The notes beneath the pieces were generated by a model. That model made no database searches. It had not been told where the DNA came from and saw nothing but the letters and a program-made list of their open reading frames with translations. A stretch of DNA of 64,000 bases from Ligilactobacillus cholophilus (GTDB taxonomy: Bacteria; Bacillota; Bacilli; Lactobacillales; Lactobacillaceae), in NCBI RefSeq assembly GCF_030389495.1, contig NZ_CP127832.1, positions 930,001-994,000 on the forward strand. The letters run 5' to 3'. How positions within the stretch are numbered: position 1 is the first letter of the stretch; each line of letters starts with the position of its first letter. The position numbers and the translations under genes were made by a program. Of the stretch, positions 45,776 to 55,740 are shown in pieces.

Positions 45776-46810
45776 TCAAACTGAAACTGTTCTTTCCGAT
45801 TTTTTTACTTTGTGTGGTTTCTGAACCAACGCAATCATTCCTAAAAACATTCCAAAATAATATGTAACAATCCGCCATAGAATCATTGCTATCACCAGTT
45901 TACTATTTGAATGGATATAAAGAGAAAAAATTACATCAAAACTAAATTCTGCTCCACCCGTTCCCCCTGGAATAGGAAATAATGAAATAACCATTACAAT
46001 TAAAACATGTAATGTTGTCACTTCAATAATATTTACATTTTCCACTCCTAGAGATAGTAATATAAAGTAAGGGATAACATAATATAACATTAATTGAACT
46101 AAAGTAATTAATGATATTTTTAAAATTGCCCTTTTATCTCTTTTTAGTCTTAAACTTTCTTGATAAAATGTATCAATTTTTTCATCTAACTTTTGTTTCC
46201 ATTTTGGATATATTTCTTTATTTGGAAGCCATTTTAAAGGCTTCAAACATGCATTAACTAATTTGCGGGTAAGTTTATTCCAATACATTACCATTAAAAG
46301 TCCTATAATAACGGAAAAATGAATTAAAAAACCAAACGCAATTAATATTGCCATTACATGCATTTTAGCCGCAATTAAGTGAAATCCAAATAACATACAA
46401 ACAACGAAATTCACTACAATCATTGCTTGATATACAATGAACTTCATTAAAAGAATGGATATCGCCTGTCCTCCATCTACTCCAGTTTGTACCAATGCTA
46501 AAATCTGAGCTGGCTGTCCTCCAGATGAAAATGGAGTAATTCCATTAAATAATTGTTCTACCATTGGAACACGTAATATATCTCGCCATCTCAAATCAGG
46601 ATATCTTTTAATCAATAAGAAACGAACTATTATCGCTTCACAAACTAAAGAAAGAAACATTAACGCAAAAGCTATTAAAAGCCAGTACCATTTCAAATCT
46701 TTTAAATTTGCAATTAGACTACTCATTGGCACATCTCGTAATGAATATCCAACGATACATACTCCAATCGCAATCATAATTCCTAGTACAATTTTATTTT
46801 TTCGAGACAT
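45776..46810 (-). CDS. YbhN-like membrane protein (UPF0104, flippase/MprF membrane-domain family)
   Basis: 344 residues with about eight membrane segments and the family motifs LVCEAIIVRFL and GITPFSSGGQPAQ near residue 93. The family is related to the membrane part of MprF. It overlaps the LafB gene by 17 bases and follows LafA-LafB, so a role in handling or flipping the LTA glycolipid anchor is likely by context. No enzyme domain is present. Confidence 0.85.
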   Translation of the reverse strand: MSRKNKIVLGIMIAIGVCIVGYSLRDVPMSSLIANLKDLKWYWLLIAFALMFLSLVCEAIIVRFLLIKRYPDLRWRDILRVPMVEQLFNGITPFSSGGQPAQILALVQTGVDGGQAISILLMKFIVYQAMIVVNFVVCMLFGFHLIAAKMHVMAILIAFGFLIHFSVIIGLLMVMYWNKLTRKLVNACLKPLKWLPNKEIYPKWKQKLDEKIDTFYQESLRLKRDKRAILKISLITLVQLMLYYVIPYFILLSLGVENVNIIEVTTLHVLIVMVISLFPIPGGTGGAEFSFDVIFSLYIHSNSKLVIAMILWRIVTYYFGMFLGMIALVQKPHKVKKSERTVSV

Positions 46811-47834
46811 TATTTCTATCCTTTACCAAATTTGTATAATAGTCTAACCAAATATTAGCTAATCGTTCCTCCGAATAATAATTTGCACCTTTGAGAGCTC
46901 TCTGTTTAAGTTGTTCTAGTTGATCAGGATTTTCACTCAAATTTGATAGCATATCATCCATTTGATCTACATCTTTTGCACCCTCATAAAAGCCATCAAT
47001 TATTGCGTGATATAAATCTAGTTCACGTAACATAACAGGCAATCCTACATTAAATGCTTCTAAAACACTCATCGGAAACAACTCATTAAATGATGGCAAT
47101 AAAAACAAATCAGCAGCATTGTAATAATCATTCATCTCAGAGCGTTCTAAAATTCCAGGAAATTTTAAATTTTCAGGAGGATTATCGACTACTTCTCTAA
47201 GTTTACTATAGCCGTCCGTCATTTTCCCAAATGAAAATCCACCAACCCAAATAAATTCCATCTCAGGATGTCTTTGGGCTAACTCTATAAAATCTGGCAC
47301 ACCTTTTCTTTCCTGAACTTGGCCAACACCAATTACAACAAATTTATCATTAGGAATTCCTAGTTTCTCTCTTATCTTCTTTTTTTGATCTAGTGTCTTA
47401 GGGAAAAATTCCTTTTTAGAAACAAAATTTGGAATATAAGTAATTTTATTTGCTGAAATACCATATTTTACTAGTTTTTCTTTAAAAACTGGATTAACAA
47501 CTACAATCTGATCCATTCTTTTGTAAAAACTGATTATATATTTATAAAATATTTTTTTTACAAAATTCGGCAAATCCAAACTACCTTCAATTGTTTCAGG
47601 AATAAAATGTACGTATCCCACTTTAACTCCTCTTCCAGGAAGAAATGTCTCTAAATAAAAAAGCGGGTCAATCGTATGATAATGACTAATATCCGCTTTT
47701 CCTAATTTATTGATGACAATTTCTAACTTATCTGGATAATATTCTTTCAACAATTTAATTAATTCTGCATATGCACTGCCGACTCCTTGGCCTTTTACAC
47801 TTAAAGCAGAAGAATACATATGAATCTTTAACAT
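46794..47834 (-). CDS. lafB: Glycosyltransferase family 4, LafB-like (second sugar of the LTA glycolipid anchor)
   Basis: 346 residues with a two-lobed GT-B fold: the donor-binding lobe has GVGQVQERKGV and the E-X7-E motif (LPSFNELFPMSVLEAF). By analogy with LafB of lactobacilli it adds a second hexose, often galactose, to glucosyl-diacylglycerol. AAAGGAG lies upstream of the ATG. It is 19 bases after lafA and overlaps the membrane protein gene. Confidence 0.82.
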   Translation of the reverse strand: MLKIHMYSSALSVKGQGVGSAYAELIKLLKEYYPDKLEIVINKLGKADISHYHTIDPLFYLETFLPGRGVKVGYVHFIPETIEGSLDLPNFVKKIFYKYIISFYKRMDQIVVVNPVFKEKLVKYGISANKITYIPNFVSKKEFFPKTLDQKKKIREKLGIPNDKFVVIGVGQVQERKGVPDFIELAQRHPEMEFIWVGGFSFGKMTDGYSKLREVVDNPPENLKFPGILERSEMNDYYNAADLFLLPSFNELFPMSVLEAFNVGLPVMLRELDLYHAIIDGFYEGAKDVDQMDDMLSNLSENPDQLEQLKQRALKGANYYSEERLANIWLDYYTNLVKDRNNVSKK

Positions 47835-47853
47835 GAAAGTCTCCTTTTATAAA

Positions 47854-49020
47854 TTAATCTTGAACATCATTGTCCTGATTATAATTGACGATACACTCCT
47901 TATAAAAGTCAACAACCTTCTTTCCAAATAACTCTGCTGAAGTAGCCATTAACTTTTGTTCAAGGACTTTTTCATTTTGATATAAGTCAGGATGTTTTAG
48001 ATATTCAATTACATCATCAACGAATTCATCTAATGAAGAAAATGTTTTTCCTAAACATTCTTCATCTAATAATTCATCTGTATATGGACTATGAGTTGTA
48101 ATAACCTTCAGACCAGATGCCAAAGCTTCATTATATGTTAATCCTTGTGATTCAGATACAGAAGTTGAAACAAATATATTTGCCATATGATAATAATGAG
48201 CTACTTGATCATTATCAATTTCTCCTGTAAAAATTACACTATCAGTTAAATGTAACTTTTTCACTTGATCTTCTAAATCTTCACGTGCAGGACCATCCCC
48301 ACAAATCATCAAATAAGCTGCAGAAATTTTTTCCTTTATCTTCACAAATGCATCTATTAACTGATCAATATTTTTTTCATAGGCTAATCGACTCAAAGTC
48401 AATAATAGCGGTGTATCTTTAGATAAACCATAACGTTTACGATAATTAGTATGATCTTTTTTACGAAATTTCACTAAATCAACACCAGTAGGAATAACTG
48501 TTATTGGTTCCGTTACACCATAGCTTAATAAGGTATTTAATACTCGTTCACTTGGTGCAATAATTCCACTCATATTTTGTAAAAATGAACGTGAAATTTG
48601 TTTTACATGAACCGGTTTTAAAAGTTTTCCCTTTGCAACATAATGTAAATAATCTTCATACATTGTATGATATGTGTGAACACACGGTATTCTCATTTTT
48701 CTTGCAACAAATTTTCCCATTATTCCTAAAGAAAACTCTGTTTGTGTATGAATAATATCTAATTTAAGTGCTTGTGCAATTTTTAATGCACGGTGCACAC
48801 CCTTTATTGCAATCCGCCGATCTGTAAATGAAACAAACGGAATACTAGTAAAGCGAAATATATTCCGTTCAAAAACATTTTTATCAACGCCTGGATCTGT
48901 TGTCGTAAAAATATATACATTATGACCTTGTCGTTCTAATTGATTACGTAAAGTTTTAATTGAGGTTGCTACACCGCTAACTTGTGGATAATAAGTATCA
49001 GTAAATATTCCAATATTCAC
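47854..49020 (-). CDS. lafA: Diacylglycerol glucosyltransferase LafA-like (GT family 4)
   Basis: 388 residues from the GTG at 49020: it has GAGGG six bases upstream and gives the conserved start MNIGIFTDTYYPQVSGVATSI-like. In-frame ATGs at 49026 and 49035 are less suitable. The GT-B motifs are TLSRLAYEKNIDQLI and SESQGLTYNEALASG. It makes glucosyl-diacylglycerol at the inner face of the membrane, the first step of the LTA anchor. Confidence 0.88.
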   Translation of the reverse strand: MNIGIFTDTYYPQVSGVATSIKTLRNQLERQGHNVYIFTTTDPGVDKNVFERNIFRFTSIPFVSFTDRRIAIKGVHRALKIAQALKLDIIHTQTEFSLGIMGKFVARKMRIPCVHTYHTMYEDYLHYVAKGKLLKPVHVKQISRSFLQNMSGIIAPSERVLNTLLSYGVTEPITVIPTGVDLVKFRKKDHTNYRKRYGLSKDTPLLLTLSRLAYEKNIDQLIDAFVKIKEKISAAYLMICGDGPAREDLEDQVKKLHLTDSVIFTGEIDNDQVAHYYHMANIFVSTSVSESQGLTYNEALASGLKVITTHSPYTDELLDEECLGKTFSSLDEFVDDVIEYLKHPDLYQNEKVLEQKLMATSAELFGKKVVDFYKECIVNYNQDNDVQD

Positions 49021-49148
49021 GAGCATCCCTCGCATTTCAATTAGTCAGCTTTTATTATATTATTTTCAAATTTAATTTTCAATCTAGATTAACTAATTTA
49101 ATAATCAAAACTTTTTTAATCATCTTTTGTTATAGTAAAATCAAACAA

Positions 49149-49185
49149 TAAAAAAGACTATGACACATTTATGTCAAAGTCTCTT
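49149..49185 (-). terminator. Terminator of ptsHI
   Basis: AGACTATGACA and TGTCAAAGTCT pair around CATTTA, followed by five T on the minus strand, 21 bases after ptsI. Confidence 0.75.
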
Positions 49186-49205
49186 TAAATTCGACTATAC
49201 CAAAA

Positions 49206-50924
49206 TTAATCAGTATATTTTTTTACTAATTGTTGTACTTCTTCTTCAGTCTCACATTCTAGCGATTTATCTGCTAATTCTTTCATTTTATCAGCTGATA
49301 AATTCTTAATAAAGCTTCGTGTCTTCAAAATTGAAGTAGCACTCATTGAATACTCATCCAATCCTAATCCCAACAATACTGGAACTGCAGTTGGATCTCC
49401 TGCCATTTCACCACACATGCCAGTCCATTTACCTTCTTTATGTGATGCATCAATAATATTTTTAATTAAGCGTAAAATTGATGGATTTGTTGGTTGATAT
49501 AAATATGAAACTCGCTCATTACCACGATCAGCTGCCATTGAATATTGAATCAAATCGTTTGTTCCAATACTAAAGAAATCAGCATATTTTGCTAATTTAT
49601 CAGCTAACATTGCTGCAGCAGGAATTTCCATCATCATTCCGACTTCAATATTATCAGCAACAGGAATGTTTTCTTTTATAAGTTTAGCTTTTTCTTCTTC
49701 ATAAATTGCTTTTGCATCTTTAAATTCTTGTACAGTAGCAATCATTGGGAACATAATAGCTAATTTTCCATATTTAGATGCACGTAATAAAGCTCGTAGT
49801 TGAGTTCTAAAAATTTCTTGTCGATCTAAGCATAAACGAATAGCTCTATAACCAAGGAATGGATTTTGTTCTTTTGGTAATGGTAAATAAGGTAATTCCT
49901 TATCACCGCCAATATCCATTGTTCTAACAACAACTTGTTTACCATTCATTCCTTCTAAAGCTTCTTTATAAGCTTCAAACTGATCATCTTCAGATGGTAA
50001 TTCAGTTGCATCCATATATAAAAATTCTGAACGGAATAAACCAACTGCTTCAGCACCATTTTCATTTGCTCCTTTTACATCTTTAGGAGTTCCAATATTA
50101 GCTGCTAAAATAACTTTTTTACCATCTTTAGTTACAGAATCTTCATTTTTTAGGCGTTCCCATTCTGCCTTTTGTTCAGCAAATTTTTCTGCTTTTTGCT
50201 TATATTCTGAAATTTCTTCTTTGGTAGGATCTACAATCGCTTCACCTTCAATTCCATCAATTATAACGATATCATCTTCGTTAATATCTTTTGTTGCTGT
50301 TCCTGAACCAACAACAGCTGGAATTTCAAGTGTACGTGACATGATAGCGGAATGAGATGTACGGCCACCAATATCTGTAATAAATCCCTTTACATACCTA
50401 CGATCAAGTTGAGCTGTATCAGAAGGAGTTAAATCATGTGCAACAATCACAACTTCTGAATCAATCAACGCTGGGCTAGGCAATGTAACTCCTAACAAAT
50501 GACTCATTACACGTTTTGTAACGTCACGAACATCCCCTGCACGTTCTTGCATATAAGCATTGTCTTTCATTGCTTCAAACATTGCAATAAATGTGTCAGT
50601 CACATTTTTCAATGCAGCTTCAGCGTTTAGTTTATCATCCTTGATTTTTGATTCGATTTGACCAATTAATTCAGGATCAGACAAAATTGTTAAATGTGCT
50701 TCAAAAACTTGAGCTTCTTCTTCACCTAAATTTTGTTTTGCTTTTTCCTTAATTAACTCTAATTCTTTTTTAGAAGAATTAATTGCATCATGTAGACGTT
50801 CTATTTCTTTTTCTGGATCATCTATTGTTTTTTCTGTAAATGACAAATCAGGTTCTACAAGCATATATGCCTTAGCACAAGCGATTCCATCACTTGCAGC
50901 GATCCCCTTTAATTTCTTTGACAT
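49206..50924 (-). CDS. ptsI: Phosphoenolpyruvate-protein phosphotransferase (enzyme I)
   Basis: 572 residues, full length. The phospho-His motif [12 protein letters not shown] is near residue 185-195, and the PEP-binding domain has [14 protein letters not shown] and the catalytic Cys in GMCGEMAGD. It passes phosphate from PEP to HPr. Its start overlaps the ptsH stop (TAATG), the usual operon. Confidence 0.97.
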   Translation of the reverse strand: MSKKLKGIAASDGIACAKAYMLVEPDLSFTEKTIDDPEKEIERLHDAINSSKKELELIKEKAKQNLGEEEAQVFEAHLTILSDPELIGQIESKIKDDKLNAEAALKNVTDTFIAMFEAMKDNAYMQERAGDVRDVTKRVMSHLLGVTLPSPALIDSEVVIVAHDLTPSDTAQLDRRYVKGFITDIGGRTSHSAIMSRTLEIPAVVGSGTATKDINEDDIVIIDGIEGEAIVDPTKEEISEYKQKAEKFAEQKAEWERLKNEDSVTKDGKKVILAANIGTPKDVKGANENGAEAVGLFRSEFLYMDATELPSEDDQFEAYKEALEGMNGKQVVVRTMDIGGDKELPYLPLPKEQNPFLGYRAIRLCLDRQEIFRTQLRALLRASKYGKLAIMFPMIATVQEFKDAKAIYEEEKAKLIKENIPVADNIEVGMMMEIPAAAMLADKLAKYADFFSIGTNDLIQYSMAADRGNERVSYLYQPTNPSILRLIKNIIDASHKEGKWTGMCGEMAGDPTAVPVLLGLGLDEYSMSATSILKTRSFIKNLSADKMKELADKSLECETEEEVQQLVKKYTD

Positions 50925-51190
50925 TATTCAGTTAGGCCTTCCTTTTTCATTGTTTCTGCAATTGCTTCAATTGCTTCTTTTTCATCTGCACCATCAGCAC
51001 TAATTGTTACATCAGCATTTTGACCAACACCAAGTGACATTACACCCATAATTGACTTCAAGTTAACTGATTTGTCGTTATATGTTAATGTGATGTCTGA
51101 GCTAAATTTACTTGCTGTTTGAACAAGTAATGTAGCTGGACGTGCGTGAATTCCTGTTTCTGCGATTATGTGAAAATCTTTCTTTTCCAT
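50924..51190 (-). CDS. ptsH: Phosphocarrier protein HPr
   Basis: 88 residues with phospho-His15 (GIHARPAT) and regulatory Ser46 ([12 protein letters not shown]). With enzyme I it feeds sugar PTS systems; phosphorylated at Ser46 it is the CcpA co-regulator. AAAGGAG precedes the ATG. Confidence 0.97.
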   Translation of the reverse strand: MEKKDFHIIAETGIHARPATLLVQTASKFSSDITLTYNDKSVNLKSIMGVMSLGVGQNADVTISADGADEKEAIEAIAETMKKEGLTE

Positions 51191-51250
51191 GATGTATCAT
51201 GCTCCTTTAAATAATAAATTAATCAATTATGAAGGCCTTCTTTATTATTA

Positions 51251-51264
51251 CGAACACGTTTTCA
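51251..51264 (-). promoter_or_regulatory. Candidate CcpA (cre) site upstream of ptsH
   Basis: TGAAAACGTGTTCG on the minus strand matches the cre consensus TGWAARCGYTWNCW at 12 of 14 positions. It lies about 60 bases upstream of ptsH. Confidence 0.4.
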
Positions 51265-51339
51265 TAAAACTGTAACAAAAAAAGGCGTTCCGCATGCATA
51301 AATATTAACATGTAATAATTTAAATAGCAAGCGCTTTTT

Positions 51340-51537
51340 TTATTTTTTGGAATTGCTTCCATCGTCGAAATGGTAGACAATTCCGCCTCCTCTTTTAGCT
51401 TGTCCAACAATACTCTTTTTGTAACGATAATTCATTAATATTTTTTGAAATTCCATAAAATTTTCCATATCTACATCATATTCTTTTATTTTTCCTGTTC
51501 TTAAATCATCTAAAATCTGTTTATAATCTTCTTGCAT
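51340..51537 (-). CDS. Conserved hypothetical small protein
   Basis: 65 residues (MQEDYKQILDDLRTGKIKEY...), mixed charge, no recognised domain. AAGGA lies upstream of the ATG. It is read in the same direction as ptsHI and divergent from clpE. A weak hairpin (51275-51340) with T on the minus side follows it and probably ends its transcript. Confidence 0.6.
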   Translation of the reverse strand: MQEDYKQILDDLRTGKIKEYDVDMENFMEFQKILMNYRYKKSIVGQAKRGGGIVYHFDDGSNSKK

Positions 51538-51601
51538 TATATCTTTTCCTTCTCAAAACATCTTTCTATTAATTATAACATGATTGGTCGAAAGCTTAAG
51601 C

Positions 51602-51629
51602 TTGCACTTTTAATAATTACTTGTATAAT
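51602..51629 (+). promoter_or_regulatory. Promoter of clpE
   Basis: TTGCAC (51602-51607), 16 bases, TATAAT (51624-51629). The CtsR operator begins 13 bases after the -10, so the bound repressor would cover the transcription start region. Confidence 0.7.
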
Positions 51630-51642
51630 ATAAATTGTTAAA

Positions 51643-51659
51643 GGTCAAAAATGGTCAAA
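51643..51659 (+). promoter_or_regulatory. CtsR operator upstream of clpE
   Basis: GGTCAAA-AAT-GGTCAAA is a perfect tandem heptad for CtsR, the repressor of class III heat-shock genes. It predicts induction of clpE by heat and protein stress. Confidence 0.9.
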
Positions 51660-51697
51660 TATTCTTTGTATTATATAAAGAAAGGACGTGAAGCTTT

Positions 51698-53854
51698 ATG
51701 TTATGTCAAAATTGCCATAAGAATCCTGCAACTATTCACTTAACGACAAGTATAAATGGTCAACAAACATCTATTGACTTATGCCAAAGTTGTTATCGTG
51801 AACTTAAAAATCTTAATAATCCAAATAATAACTTTTCTAACCCATTCAATATAGAAGGACTAGAAAATTTATTCAATGCAGCAATGGGAGCAAATCCCTC
51901 AAAACAATTTATGGGGCAAACTCCTCCTACGCAAAATCAGTCGAATAATAATGGAGACTCAATCTTATCTCAATATGGATTAGATTTAACCGAAGAAGCT
52001 CGTAAGGGAAATATTGATCCTGTTATAGGACGTGACAAAGAAATAAATCGTGTAATTGAAATATTAAATCGTCGCACTAAAAACAATCCAGTTTTAATTG
52101 GTGAAGCTGGAGTGGGAAAAACTGCTGTTGTAGAAGGACTTGCTCAAAAAATTGTAGATGGCGACGTCCCTCAAAAACTATTAAATAAAAAAGTAATCAG
52201 GCTTGATGTTGTTTCGCTTGTTCAAGGTACTGGAGTTCGTGGACAATTTGAGCAAAGAATGCAACAATTAATGACTGAACTAAAACAATCTCATAACACT
52301 ATTTTATTTATAGATGAAATTCATGAAATTGTTGGTGCTGGAAATGCTGAAGGAAGTATTGATGCAGGCAATGTCTTAAAACCCGCATTAGCTCGAGGCG
52401 AACTACAATTAGTTGGTGCAACAACATTAAATGAGTATCGTTCTATTGAAAAGGATGCAGCTTTAGCTCGTCGTTTACAACCAGTTCAAGTTAATGAACC
52501 AAGTACCCAAGAAGCAATAAAAATTTTAAAGGGTATTCAATCTAAATACGAAAGTTATCACCATGTAAAATATACAGATGATGCCATTAAATCAGCAGTT
52601 ACATTATCTAACCGCTACATTCAAGATCGATATCTACCAGATAAAGCTATTGACTTGCTAGATGAAGCAGGCTCAAGAAAGAATTTAACTTTAGAAGCTG
52701 TTGATCCTGAAGTATTAGAAGAAAAAATTAAAAATGCAGAAACTCAAAAACAAAGTGCATTAAAAGAAGAAGACTATGAAAAAGCAGCATACTACCGTGA
52801 TCAAGTCAACAGATTTGAATCAATGAAACAAGATAGTCTTAATAACCAAAATGTTCCTACTGTAACTGAAAAAGATATGGAAAAAATTGTTGAAGAAAAA
52901 ACAGATATTCCAGTTGGCGAATTGAAAAATAAAGAAAAAGAACAATTAAAAAACCTCAGTCAATCTTTAGAGGAACATGTTATTGGCCAGAATGAAGCAG
53001 TTGATAAAGTTGCACGTGCCATTCGTAGAAATCGAATTGGTTTTAATAAATCAGGACGACCAATAGGATCGTTTTTATTTGTTGGTCCAACAGGTGTTGG
53101 TAAAACTGAAACAGCTAAACAATTAGCACGTGAATTATTTGGAACCGAAGATTCAATGATTCGTTTTGATATGAGTGAATATATGGAAAAGCATTCAGTT
53201 TCTAAATTAATTGGCTCACCTCCTGGTTATGTTGGTTATGAAGAAGCTGGTCAATTAACTGAACAAGTACGACGTCATCCATATAGCCTAATTTTACTTG
53301 ATGAAGTTGAAAAAGCTCATCCAGATGTAATGCATATGTTTTTACAAATTCTAGATGATGGGCGATTAACTGATTCACAAGGTCGAACAGTTTCATTTAA
53401 AGACACAATTATCATTATGACTTCAAATGCTGGAAGTGGCGATTCTGTAGTAAATGTTGGCTTTGGTGCCGATAGTAATGGTAAGTCAAATTCAATCATG
53501 AATCGTTTAACCAATTACTTCAAACCTGAATTTTTAAATCGTTTTGATGATATCGTTGAATTTAACCCTCTTTCTAAAGAAGACTTGTTAAAAATAGTGA
53601 ACTTAATGTTAGCAAATGTAAACTCAATGTTAGCACAACAAGATTTAACAATTCATGTCACTGCACCAGTAGCTAATAAACTTGTAGAATTAGGTTATGA
53701 TCCTAAGATGGGAGCACGTCCATTACGTCGTGTAATCCAAGAACAAATTGAAGATAAAATTGCTGATTATTATCTCGATCATCCAAATGTAAAACATTTT
53801 ACTGCAAAATTAGAAAATGACGAGATAAAAATTGTCAAGGAAGAAAGTAAATAA
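51698..53854 (+). CDS. clpE: ATP-dependent protease ATPase subunit ClpE
   Basis: 718 residues. An N-terminal zinc finger (CQNCHKNP ... CQSCYREL) is the mark of ClpE. Two AAA+ modules follow with Walker [12 protein letters not shown] and [11 protein letters not shown], separated by a UvrB/UvrC-like middle region ([20 protein letters not shown]). It unfolds proteins for ClpP. It is transcribed alone from a CtsR-controlled promoter and ends at a clear terminator. Confidence 0.96.
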   Translation: MLCQNCHKNPATIHLTTSINGQQTSIDLCQSCYRELKNLNNPNNNFSNPFNIEGLENLFNAAMGANPSKQFMGQTPPTQNQSNNNGDSILSQYGLDLTEEARKGNIDPVIGRDKEINRVIEILNRRTKNNPVLIGEAGVGKTAVVEGLAQKIVDGDVPQKLLNKKVIRLDVVSLVQGTGVRGQFEQRMQQLMTELKQSHNTILFIDEIHEIVGAGNAEGSIDAGNVLKPALARGELQLVGATTLNEYRSIEKDAALARRLQPVQVNEPSTQEAIKILKGIQSKYESYHHVKYTDDAIKSAVTLSNRYIQDRYLPDKAIDLLDEAGSRKNLTLEAVDPEVLEEKIKNAETQKQSALKEEDYEKAAYYRDQVNRFESMKQDSLNNQNVPTVTEKDMEKIVEEKTDIPVGELKNKEKEQLKNLSQSLEEHVIGQNEAVDKVARAIRRNRIGFNKSGRPIGSFLFVGPTGVGKTETAKQLARELFGTEDSMIRFDMSEYMEKHSVSKLIGSPPGYVGYEEAGQLTEQVRRHPYSLILLDEVEKAHPDVMHMFLQILDDGRLTDSQGRTVSFKDTIIIMTSNAGSGDSVVNVGFGADSNGKSNSIMNRLTNYFKPEFLNRFDDIVEFNPLSKEDLLKIVNLMLANVNSMLAQQDLTIHVTAPVANKLVELGYDPKMGARPLRRVIQEQIEDKIADYYLDHPNVKHFTAKLENDEIKIVKEESK

Positions 53855-53867
53855 AATCAACAAACAT

Positions 53868-53908
53868 AAAACTGAAAGTTAAAGAAAATTTTAGCTTTCA
53901 GTTTTTTA
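53868..53908 (+). terminator. Terminator of clpE
   Basis: AAACTGAAAG and CTTTCAGTTT pair and are followed by a T run on the plus strand. Confidence 0.75.
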
Positions 53909-53982
53909 TTTACTCGCATCTCGCACATTAATTAAAATTACGCTATAATAAAACTAGGAAGGAAATTAAGGAGGAAAATTTT

Positions 53983-54258
53983 ATGCAACTTATCGATGTT
54001 ACCAATAGTTATGCCCGTGTTATTAGCCAGGAGTTGCTTCAATCCTCAGCTCACTTTATCAAAGTGTATACTCTAGGCAATTCAAAAGTCGTTTATAAGA
54101 AAAAAAGAGAAACTGCTGAAATTGTCATCTCAAATAAACTACGTCCTATTACTGAAAAAGAAATTAAATTTGTTACCCAAAAATTATTAGGTGATAAAGC
54201 TAAAAATGCCACAATTACTCATGAAAAGAAACTTGTGGATATTAGCGTTGAGCATTAA
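53983..54258 (+). CDS. DUF1827 family protein
   Basis: 91 residues with the family start MQLIDVTNSYARVI and a basic middle part (VVYKKKRETAEIVISNKLRP). It is found in lactobacilli, enterococci and streptococci; the function is unknown. GGAGG lies upstream of the ATG. It has its own terminator. Confidence 0.85.
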   Translation: MQLIDVTNSYARVISQELLQSSAHFIKVYTLGNSKVVYKKKRETAEIVISNKLRPITEKEIKFVTQKLLGDKAKNATITHEKKLVDISVEH

Positions 54259-54280
54259 AATTCAGGTTAAAATTAAAATT

Positions 54281-54325
54281 AAGAAACTCCACGAAAATAT
54301 AATAATTGTTGGGGTTTCTTTTTTG
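54281..54325 (+). terminator. Terminator of the DUF1827 gene
   Basis: AAGAAACTCC and GGGGTTTCTT pair around a 20-base loop, with T residues after it on the plus strand. Confidence 0.7.
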
Positions 54326-54418
54326 ATTAATTCTTAAAATTATATTATTTAATGTTAAAAATCGGCTTACTTTACGTTATAATTATAGAGAAAAGTTATT
54401 TAACTGGGAGGTGAAATA

Positions 54419-55690
54419 ATGGCATTTAAGTTTATGAAAAAAATCCGTTCCTTTAATACACGACGTGCTAATCGCAAACGGATGCATCATACTTCAATTG
54501 ATAATTCAACTGAAGAAAATGAACTTCAAATAACTAATTTAAATGAGCATTCAAATGAAAAGGATTATGCTAACACAGACCAAAATAAAGATCTTCAATC
54601 ATCTCCTGTTGAAATTGAAGACACTCCGACTAAGTCTGATAATACAAAATCTGATACATCAAATGAACATTTAGAATCTCCAGTAGAAGTTTCAGAAAAG
54701 AGAGAACTAAATTGTAAAGAAAATCAAACACCTTCTTTACAGCAAGAACTTAAAAAAGCAACAACTCATCAAGATTCGACAATTATTATTATTTATCAAG
54801 ATGAGAATCATCAAAGTTTAAGCTCACCACAAATTATCTCTGGTAAACGTGGTGAAGCAATTAATTTTAAATTTAAAGAATTCGATCATTATGATTTAAT
54901 TAACATTAATGGTTTTACTTCTATTTTTGTTGAACCATATGGATCAATTACTTTAACCTACCGCCGTCAAAGTGGAGCTAATATTTGGTTATTTAGTCAA
55001 GACATTGACGATCTACATATGCTAGGTAAACCACGCTTTGTATCAGGAAAAGTCGATGAAAAATACGCATTAACTCCACCTGACTTTATTGGATATAACT
55101 TACTACGTGCCGAGGGAAATGTTAAAGGAAACTTTACTGACAAACAACAAGTTGTAACTTACTACTATCGTGATGCAACTTGGAAAGAAGTCGATTTTAA
55201 TGTTAAATATTTAAAAATGAAAGTTTCACAACCAGGTTATGATGCTCCTAAAGGTAATGATACATACATTACTTTAGCTAAAGATACCGTATGGCAAGTA
55301 TTTGAATCTGTCCATCTTACAAATGGTGAAAGATGGCACTGTTTAGGTGGTAATCTATGGATTTTAGAAGATTATGATAAAGTGAAATTTGTAGATTCAT
55401 TACCTCAATATTCAATTGGTACAAATGATGGATATCAATTTTCAATTGACTTAAATGTTCAAGCAATTATTGATTTTGTACCAGGAGAAAAATTAACTTT
55501 ATATGATCGACCATTTGGTGATCCAATTGACTCAATAGAGGATGGATCAATCGTTACCATCACTGAACGTCAAGGTGGTCGAGACATGCAATGGTTTAAA
55601 ATCGATGATCGTGGTTGGACAATTCGACAATACCTTGATTTAGATATTGAACGTAAAGTTGCACAAGAGCAAGAAGCCAAGCATTTCTAA
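54419..55690 (+). CDS. MucBP-like/SH3-like protein without signal peptide
   Basis: 423 residues. A basic N-terminus (FMKKIRSFNTRRANRKRM) leads into a long acidic, Ser/Glu/Thr-rich disordered part (about 20-115). MucBP-like repeats follow (about 120-185, with VEPYGSITLTYRRQ; and 205-255, with VVTYYYRD). The C-terminus (about 260-415) contains two possible SH3-like units. MucBP domains normally lie on secreted proteins, yet there is no signal peptide, membrane segment or LPXTG motif. The role is unknown; it might act inside the cell or leave by another route. GGGAGG lies upstream of the ATG. Confidence 0.75.
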   Translation: MAFKFMKKIRSFNTRRANRKRMHHTSIDNSTEENELQITNLNEHSNEKDYANTDQNKDLQSSPVEIEDTPTKSDNTKSDTSNEHLESPVEVSEKRELNCKENQTPSLQQELKKATTHQDSTIIIIYQDENHQSLSSPQIISGKRGEAINFKFKEFDHYDLININGFTSIFVEPYGSITLTYRRQSGANIWLFSQDIDDLHMLGKPRFVSGKVDEKYALTPPDFIGYNLLRAEGNVKGNFTDKQQVVTYYYRDATWKEVDFNVKYLKMKVSQPGYDAPKGNDTYITLAKDTVWQVFESVHLTNGERWHCLGGNLWILEDYDKVKFVDSLPQYSIGTNDGYQFSIDLNVQAIIDFVPGEKLTLYDRPFGDPIDSIEDGSIVTITERQGGRDMQWFKIDDRGWTIRQYLDLDIERKVAQEQEAKHF

Positions 55691-55691
55691 T

Positions 55692-55740
55692 ATAATAAAT
55701 AAAGGACTATGACAAATGTCATAGTCCTTTATTTATTATA
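55692..55740. terminator. Shared terminator between convergent genes
   Basis: A perfect 21-bp stem (AATAAATAAAGGACTATGACA and its complement, loop AA) lies between the plus-strand MucBP-like gene and the minus-strand prfC. It works in both directions. Confidence 0.85.

Noticed and set aside
53202-53514. Two minus-strand frames opposite clpE
   Set aside because: They are antisense to the conserved second AAA+ module of clpE; no start signals.
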